In this document: positions 60,759 to 64,000 of the stretch, piece by piece
Numbering within the stretch: the stretch's first letter is position 1
Layout: every line of letters begins with the position of its first letter
DNA from: Bacteroidia bacterium
GTDB lineage: Bacteria; Bacteroidota; Bacteroidia; J057
Length of the DNA: 64,000 nucleotides
Direction: 5' to 3'
Assembly: GCA_030430575.1 (NCBI GenBank)
Contig: JAUIKF010000005.1
Span: 124,001-188,000 of the forward strand
The notes under the pieces: model-generated
The model's database searches: none
Seen by the model: the letters and a program-made list of their open reading frames with translations, nothing else
What the model was told of the DNA's origin: nothing
Made by a program: the position numbers and the translations under genes

Positions 60759-60832
60759 GTTGTCTGTAGCTCAATTGGTAGAGCGCCAGTCTGTGACCCT
60801 GGTATGTGCGGGTTCGAGCCCCGTCAGACGAC
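60759..60832 (+). tRNA. tRNA-His(GTG)
   Basis: G at position -1 opposite C73, the histidine identity pair. Acceptor TTGTCTG/CAGACGA, anticodon loop CTGTGAC, T arm GCGGG-TTCGAGC-CCCGT. The 31-39 pair is T-C. Confidence 0.95.
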
Positions 60833-60868
60833 CTTTTACTATTTTTTAACCCTTCAAATTTCACAATC

Positions 60869-61003
60869 ATGAGCACTATTATTATTGCTATCGCGCTTTG
60901 GATCCTCAAAGTATGGATCGAGCATGACCCAAGCCAGCGTACCGACAGTTCTGACCAACCTCCCCTAGGTGAAGCTGACAATTGGTACGAATACGGCATC
61001 TAA
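60869..61003 (+). CDS. 44-residue predicted membrane peptide
   Basis: MSTIIIAIALWILKVWIEHD opens with one hydrophobic helix, followed by an acidic, Gln/Asp/Ser-rich tail ending NWYEYGI. It lies between His and Gly tRNA genes on the same strand. The non-coding bases before it (CTTCAAATTTCACAATC) resemble leaders of other genes here. A strong hairpin follows three bases after the stop. No family recognised; coding status is likely but not certain. Confidence 0.55.
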   Translation: MSTIIIAIALWILKVWIEHDPSQRTDSSDQPPLGEADNWYEYGI

Positions 61004-61005
61004 AG

Positions 61006-61058
61006 AGACACGACTTGCAGAATGAGACGAGTTGATGAATAGGCGGCAAGTCGTGTCT
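61006..61058 (+). terminator. 13-bp stem hairpin after the small peptide gene
   Basis: AGACACGACTTGC/GCAAGTCGTGTCT perfect stem with a 27-nt loop. No long T tract follows, so it may protect or terminate the upstream transcript. Confidence 0.55.
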
Positions 61059-61146
61059 TATAGAATTACAAATTTATTCATTATTGATTATTAATTGGGT
61101 AGTTATAAATCAATAATCAGTCAATCAATAATTATTAATCAAATAA

Positions 61147-61218
61147 GCGAATGAAGTTCTAAGGCTGAACGTCTCCCTGCCACGGAGAAGGTTGTGGGTT
61201 CGAATCCCATCTTTCGCT
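61147..61218 (+). tRNA. tRNA-Gly(GCC)
   Basis: Acceptor GCGAATG/CTTTCGC with one T-T mismatch, D stem GTTC/GAAC, anticodon loop CTGCCAC in TCTCC/GGAGA, T arm GTGGG-TTCGAAT-CCCAT, T73. Confidence 0.93.
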
Positions 61219-61271
61219 CAAGAAGAATTACTGATTAGTAATTGATTGATTATTAATCGTTTAGGAACTAC

Positions 61272-61344
61272 GCGAGTGTAGCTTAATTGGCAGAGCACCG
61301 GTCTCCAAAACCGACGGTTGTAGGTTCGACTCCTGCCGCTCGCG
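61272..61344 (+). tRNA. tRNA-Trp(CCA)
   Basis: Acceptor GCGAGTG/CGCTCGC, anticodon loop CTCCAAA, T arm GTAGG-TTCGACT-CCTGC, G73 as expected for Trp. First anticodon-stem pair is C-A. Confidence 0.94.
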
Positions 61345-61357
61345 CAAAGGGGAAGAA

Positions 61358-61512
61358 AAAGTTCTATGTTCTGCGTTCTAGGTTCTATGTTGAGATTACT
61401 TAGAACCTAAAACATAGAACCTAAAACATAGAACCTAAAACATAGAACCTAAAACATAGAACCTAAAACATAGAACCTAAAACATAGAACCTAAAACATA
61501 GAACCTATAACG
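61358..61512. repeat. 14-bp tandem repeat with inverted heptad arm
   Basis: TAGAACCTAAAACA is repeated seven times exactly (61401-61498), then once imperfectly to 61512. The bases before it (AGTTCTATGTTCTGCGTTCT and on) are the inverse heptads. This is the expanded form of the spacer repeat seen throughout the array. Confidence 0.92.
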
Positions 61513-61521
61513 TTCTTACAT

Positions 61522-61592
61522 GCCTCTCTAGCTCAATGGCAGAGCACCTGTCTTGTAAACAGGGGATACGGGTTCGATTCCTGTGAGAGGCT
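61522..61592 (+). tRNA. tRNA-Thr(TGT)
   Basis: Acceptor GCCTCTC/GAGAGGC, anticodon loop CTTGTAA in CCTGT/ACAGG, T arm ACGGG-TTCGATT-CCTGT, T73. Confidence 0.94.
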
Positions 61593-61637
61593 CTAGGGGA
61601 TTTCAGAATGAAGATTGCATTAAGAACATAAAAGATT

Positions 61638-61842
61638 TCTGGTTCTCTGACAATTTTAGTGGAGCGTCCACTTTAGGCTTTCACATCTCCTGAACCCCAC
61701 AGGCTCCGTCCTCTTCTAAGAGGACTTCGCACAGGCCCTATTTTGCGCGAAAACCTCTTTGAAGAGGTTGCGGCTTGTGTGAGCGGAGATGTTTTGCGAT
61801 GGAGTATCAAAGATAATCCAAGGAATTTGTCAGAGAACCAGA
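61638..61842 (+). ncRNA. ~205-nt highly structured RNA between tRNA-Thr and tRNA-Cys
   Basis: A perfect 16-bp closing helix (TCTGGTTCTCTGACAA, 61638-61653, with 61827-61842) encloses a nested set without conflicts. Hairpin AGTGGA-GCG-TCCACT (61658-61672). Helix ACATCTCC/GGAGATGT (61683-61690 with 61785-61792), which contains hairpin GTCCTCTT-CT-AAGAGGAC (61708-61725) and helix CACAGGCC/GGCTTGTG (61730-61737 with 61772-61779). That last helix is capped by AACCTCTT-TG-AAGAGGTT (61752-61769). No credible protein is encoded. I do not recognise it as 6S, RNase P, SRP or tmRNA. Strand is assumed from the array. Confidence 0.75.
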
Positions 61843-61901
61843 TCTCTTCACTTCAACAATCATCACTCCTTGTTCGATATTCTGCAATCTCTCTTTTTCC
61901 C

Positions 61902-61975
61902 GTGCGGGTAGCCAAGCGGCCTAAGGCGGCTGATTGCAAATCAGCTTTACGGGGGTTCGAATCCCTCCCCGCACT
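61902..61975 (+). tRNA. tRNA-Cys(GCA)
   Basis: Acceptor GTGCGGG/CCCGCAC, anticodon loop TTGCAAA in GCTGA/TCAGC, T arm GGGGG-TTCGAAT-CCCTC, T73, the cysteine identity base. Confidence 0.96.
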
Positions 61976-62037
61976 CAAGTAATTTGGTATCGTTCAGGTA
62001 CGTTATTTCGTATGTATTACTATAAACAATTGTAGCC

Positions 62038-62226
62038 ATGAGAAAACTTCAAAAAAACATCCGAGCCGTCGCGCCACAGATCGAGCAAGAAGTGGCAATG
62101 GCACTGATCTACAAAGGCAAAATCGACGCCATCAAGCTGTACAAGCAGCACATGAAGTGCCGTCTGCAAGAAGCCAAAGACGCTGTGGAGCGTATTGGCA
62201 ACGAGATTGAGCCAGGACCGGCATAA
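62038..62226 (+). CDS. 62-residue protein resembling the ribosomal L7/L12 C-terminal domain
   Basis: The segment GKIDAIKLYKQHMKCRLQEAKDAVERIG (by position, residues 27-54; key residues are Lys28, Ile32, Lys33, Leu43, Glu45, Ala46, Lys47, Asp48) follows the pattern of the L7/L12 C-terminal domain helix-loop-helix, K-I-x-x-I-K...L-x-E-A-K-D-x-V. Small stand-alone relatives are common in bacteria and are thought to be ribosome- or factor-associated, though mostly unstudied. The first 20 residues are a basic helix. It lies between Cys and Gln tRNA genes on the same strand, which gives a translation-related context. Confidence 0.72.
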   Translation: MRKLQKNIRAVAPQIEQEVAMALIYKGKIDAIKLYKQHMKCRLQEAKDAVERIGNEIEPGPA

Positions 62227-62228
62227 GA

Positions 62229-62400
62229 AAGTTCGAGCGTTCGACCGTCTGATCGTTCGAGCGTTGAGCTTTCTTTTGCTGTTCTTCTTTCCTAATTGCA
62301 CTAATGAACACCTGCGTGTTTGAACAGTGTACATTCTTATCCAATTTTATTCTCTTAATTAAACACTCGGACATTCGGCCACTCGAACGTTCGGACGTTT
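62229..62400. repeat. TTCGAGCGTTCGA-type inverted repeats
   Basis: GTTCGAGCGTTCGACCGTC and TCGTTCGAGCGTTGAGC at 62230-62270, with GGCCACTCGAACGTTCGGAC-like sequence at 62376-62397. Related to the spacer at 32545-32632. Confidence 0.6.
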
Positions 62401-62403
62401 TTC

Positions 62404-62475
62404 TGCCTGGTGGTCCAACGGCAAGGACATCGGTCTTTGACACCGAGGGTGGAGGTTCAATTCCTTCCCAGGCAT
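62404..62475 (+). tRNA. tRNA-Gln(TTG)
   Basis: Acceptor TGCCTGG/CCAGGCA, anticodon loop CTTTGAC in TCGGT/ACCGA, T arm GGAGG-TTCAATT-CCTTC. Last tRNA of the array. Confidence 0.93.
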
Positions 62476-62477
62476 CT

Positions 62478-62725
62478 ATGAGACCGCTCGCCCTTCGGGC
62501 TCGCTGCGAGACCGTTCGTCGCGGAGCTCCTCACTGCGAGATCGTTCGCGCCTTTGGCACTCACTGCGAGACCGCGAGGGGCTAAGAAGCCCCTCGCTGC
62601 GAGACTAAAAGTAAGACTTTTTCTCTTGTCTCGAAGCTCGGCGAGTCTTCGAGCCGAGCGGTCTCGCAGTGAGGCCTTTAGGCCGAACGATCTCGCCTCT
62701 CGCAGCGACCGCAGGGAGCGGTCTC
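62478..62725. repeat. head-to-head array of ~30-bp units with variable palindromic cores
   Basis: Four forward units (28, 30, 30 and 33 bp), each bounded by CTGC-GAGAYCG, run from 62478 to about 62606 with cores such as CGCCCTTCGGGCTCG and GAGGGGCTAAGAAGCCCCTC. Inverted units follow to 62725. Same family as 10175-10480. Confidence 0.82.
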
Positions 62726-62755
62726 TCTTCTTTTCATCTCTAACCCCTAAATGCC

Positions 62756-63250
62756 ATGCAAGTACTGGTACTAAACCAGGACTACCAGGCGATTAGCCTG
62801 TGTACGCCAGAGCGGGCGATAGTCCTGGTATTGCTCGAAAAGGCAGAAATGGTCGCTGACGTGACCCACCGGAAGATGCGATCTGTAAGTATGTCGTTTC
62901 CCTTCCCATCGGTGATCCGTCTGCGGGCATTCGTGAGTCTGCCTTACCGAAAGGTGGCCCTGACTCGCCAAAATATTTACAAGCGAGACGGAGGCCAATG
63001 TGTCTACTGCGGTAGTACGCATAATCTCACCCTTGACCACGTAGTCCCTCGGACACAAGGAGGTCGCACCACTTGGAATAACCTCGTGACAGCCTGCCAG
63101 AAGTGTAACGCTGAAAAGGGACCTTTGTCCCCTGAAGAAGCGGGCATGGAGATGGCACACCGTCCTTTCCGTCCTAGTTTCCTCATGTTTGTGAGCCGGT
63201 TTTCGGGTCGCATACAGGAGCCTTGGAAGCCTTATCTGCTGATAGGGTAA
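62756..63250 (+). CDS. HNH endonuclease
   Basis: 164 residues. A region of about 60 residues (VLVLNQDYQAISLCTPERAIVL) precedes an HNH domain with two zinc-type CxxC pairs (CVYCGSTHNLTLDH and ACQKCNAEKG), the catalytic His in LDHVVPR and the Asn in TWNNLV. This architecture (N-terminal domain plus C-terminal HNH, about 165-175 residues) is a very common chromosomal McrA-like family in Bacteroidota and many other phyla. The role is not settled, and homing activity is not implied. It directly follows the tRNA array and the palindromic repeat array, on the same strand. Confidence 0.93.
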   Translation: MQVLVLNQDYQAISLCTPERAIVLVLLEKAEMVADVTHRKMRSVSMSFPFPSVIRLRAFVSLPYRKVALTRQNIYKRDGGQCVYCGSTHNLTLDHVVPRTQGGRTTWNNLVTACQKCNAEKGPLSPEEAGMEMAHRPFRPSFLMFVSRFSGRIQEPWKPYLLIG

Positions 63251-63367
63251 GGATATAATTTAGCCGAAAAAACAGTACGTTTTGCACATGTGTGATGTGA
63301 GGGGGGGCAGACAAAAGCGCTGCTCCCTTTTTTTCTTAACTCCAGTTTTTACCCAAAGAAACCTATC

Positions 63368-63904
63368 ATGAACCACGAAATATTGACTGAACGATTGAGG
63401 TTGCGCTTCCCCAGAGACACTGATGCTCAGGCTATTTATGATAGATATGCAAAAGACCCTGAGGTCGTGAAATACCTCTCTTGGAAACCTCATACCTCAG
63501 TAGAGGAGACCCTGGCCATGCGGAAGTATTGGCAAAGAAAAATTGATAAGGGGCATAGTGTTCCCTATCTGATCACAGCAAGAGAAGACGAGCGTGTAAT
63601 GGGGATGATTTCAGTCCATCCTAAAGATGCATTTAAAGCAGGAATAGGATATGTGTTGGGCAAAAAAGAGTGGGGCAGGGGTTATATGACCGAAGCCTTA
63701 AAAGCGGTGATTGCGGAAGCTTGGCAAAATTCAACCTATATTCGTTTATCAGCATTTTGTGATGTAGAAAATATTGGGTCTTATCGGGTAATGGAAAAGG
63801 CAGGAATGCGTTTTGAAGGAATAGCGAGAGCCCATTCAGTATTACCCAATATGGGCCCAACACCTAGGGACTTGAAGTCGTATGCGATTATCAAGGGAGA
63901 TTGA
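63368..63904 (+). CDS. RimJ/RimL-type GNAT N-acetyltransferase
   Basis: 178 residues, a single GNAT domain. The N-terminus MNHEILTERLRLRFPRDTD is typical of the RimJ/RimL subfamily. The acetyl-CoA loop appears as IGYVLGKKEWGRGYMTEAL (about 96-114), and VENIGSYRVMEKAGMRFEG is the conserved C-terminal motif. Family members acetylate N-termini of ribosomal proteins or small molecules; the substrate here is unknown. Monocistronic or with the next gene, which begins 32 bp downstream with a strong Shine-Dalgarno. Confidence 0.93.
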   Translation: MNHEILTERLRLRFPRDTDAQAIYDRYAKDPEVVKYLSWKPHTSVEETLAMRKYWQRKIDKGHSVPYLITAREDERVMGMISVHPKDAFKAGIGYVLGKKEWGRGYMTEALKAVIAEAWQNSTYIRLSAFCDVENIGSYRVMEKAGMRFEGIARAHSVLPNMGPTPRDLKSYAIIKGD

Positions 63905-63935
63905 TGTTTAATGTTAACAAAGAAAGGAGGCCATT

Positions 63936-64000
63936 ATGGACTGGCAAAGATTTATCCAAGAAGGAACAAAAATGGTTCATCATCATGGGGACCTCACCAA
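63936..64000 (+). CDS. start of an unidentified gene, cut by the window edge
   Basis: Begins at an ATG seven bases after AAAGGAGG, an unusually good Shine-Dalgarno for this sequence. The first 21 codons read MDWQRFIQEGTKMVHHHGDL and continue beyond the window. No family can be given. Confidence 0.7.
   Translation, partial: MDWQRFIQEGTKMVHHHGDLT

Noticed and set aside
61401-61512. Tandem direct repeats that could suggest a CRISPR array.
   Set aside because: Units are 14 bp and contiguous with no unique spacers, and there are no cas genes nearby.
61743-61982. Plus-strand frame of 79 codons overlapping the structured RNA and tRNA-Cys.
   Set aside because: It reads through the RNA helices and the tRNA gene; codons are explained by structure.

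Overview
The window looks like a chromosomal segment of a Bacteroidota bacterium, probably a Saprospiria-type gliding or surface-attached organism. This placement is inferred from gene content, not from a marker gene. Several large secreted proteins end in type IX secretion (T9SS) C-terminal sorting domains. There are HYR, PKD and P domains, a DUF4412 protein, GH92, CHAT and CotH proteins, and few strong Shine-Dalgarno sites. I see no rRNA, CRISPR array or replication origin.

Layout. 0-2.6 kb: an AbiEii/AbiGii-type nucleotidyltransferase toxin, a small unknown gene and queE. 2.6-9.2 kb: two tandem paralogous secreted subtilases. 9.3-24.2 kb: mixed metabolism and exported proteins (GNAT, molybdopterin oxidoreductase, SMP-30-like lipoprotein, phosphomannose isomerase-like cupin, GH92, arylsulfotransferase-like protein, four-helix bundle protein, ComM, CotH-like protein, AhpD-like protein), with decayed xisH/xisI remnants at 13.8-14.3 kb. 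24.3-37 kb: M14 carboxypeptidase, CHAT-TPR protein, DUF4412 protein, a sigma factor coupled to a TPR membrane protein, sugar epimerase, glycosyltransferase, NlpC/P60 lipoprotein, propeller lipoprotein and an alkyltransferase-like protein. 37-54 kb: a surface-protein block centred on a 4087-residue HYR protein with a dockerin-like C-terminus, flanked by two paralogous T9SS proteins whose N-terminal halves look cohesin-like.

54-63.3 kb is the most unusual part. A candidate structured RNA with its own terminator precedes a Ro60/TROVE gene. This is followed on the same strand by about 6.2 kb of tRNA genes: 29 recognisable tRNAs that together cover all 20 amino acids, plus several degenerate or remodelled tRNA-like elements. 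Interspersed are a basic 276-residue protein of unknown function, a 44-residue membrane peptide, a 62-residue protein resembling the ribosomal L7/L12 C-terminal domain, and an approximately 205-nt RNA with a nested, fully consistent secondary structure. The block ends at an HNH endonuclease gene. Ro60 proteins bind Y RNAs and aberrant structured RNAs, so a Ro60 gene at the head of an array of normal and abnormal tRNAs suggests a dedicated RNA-binding, tRNA-supply or tRNA-decoy system. That is inference.

Intergenic DNA is rich in repeats. There are hairpins whose arms are built from 7-bp units (AGAACCT/AAAACAT type), head-to-head arrays of about 30-bp units with variable palindromic cores, GTAGAGRCG palindromes (one inserted in frame in a coding sequence), and TTCGAGCGTTC-type inverted repeats. 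They separate tRNA genes and chromosomal genes alike.
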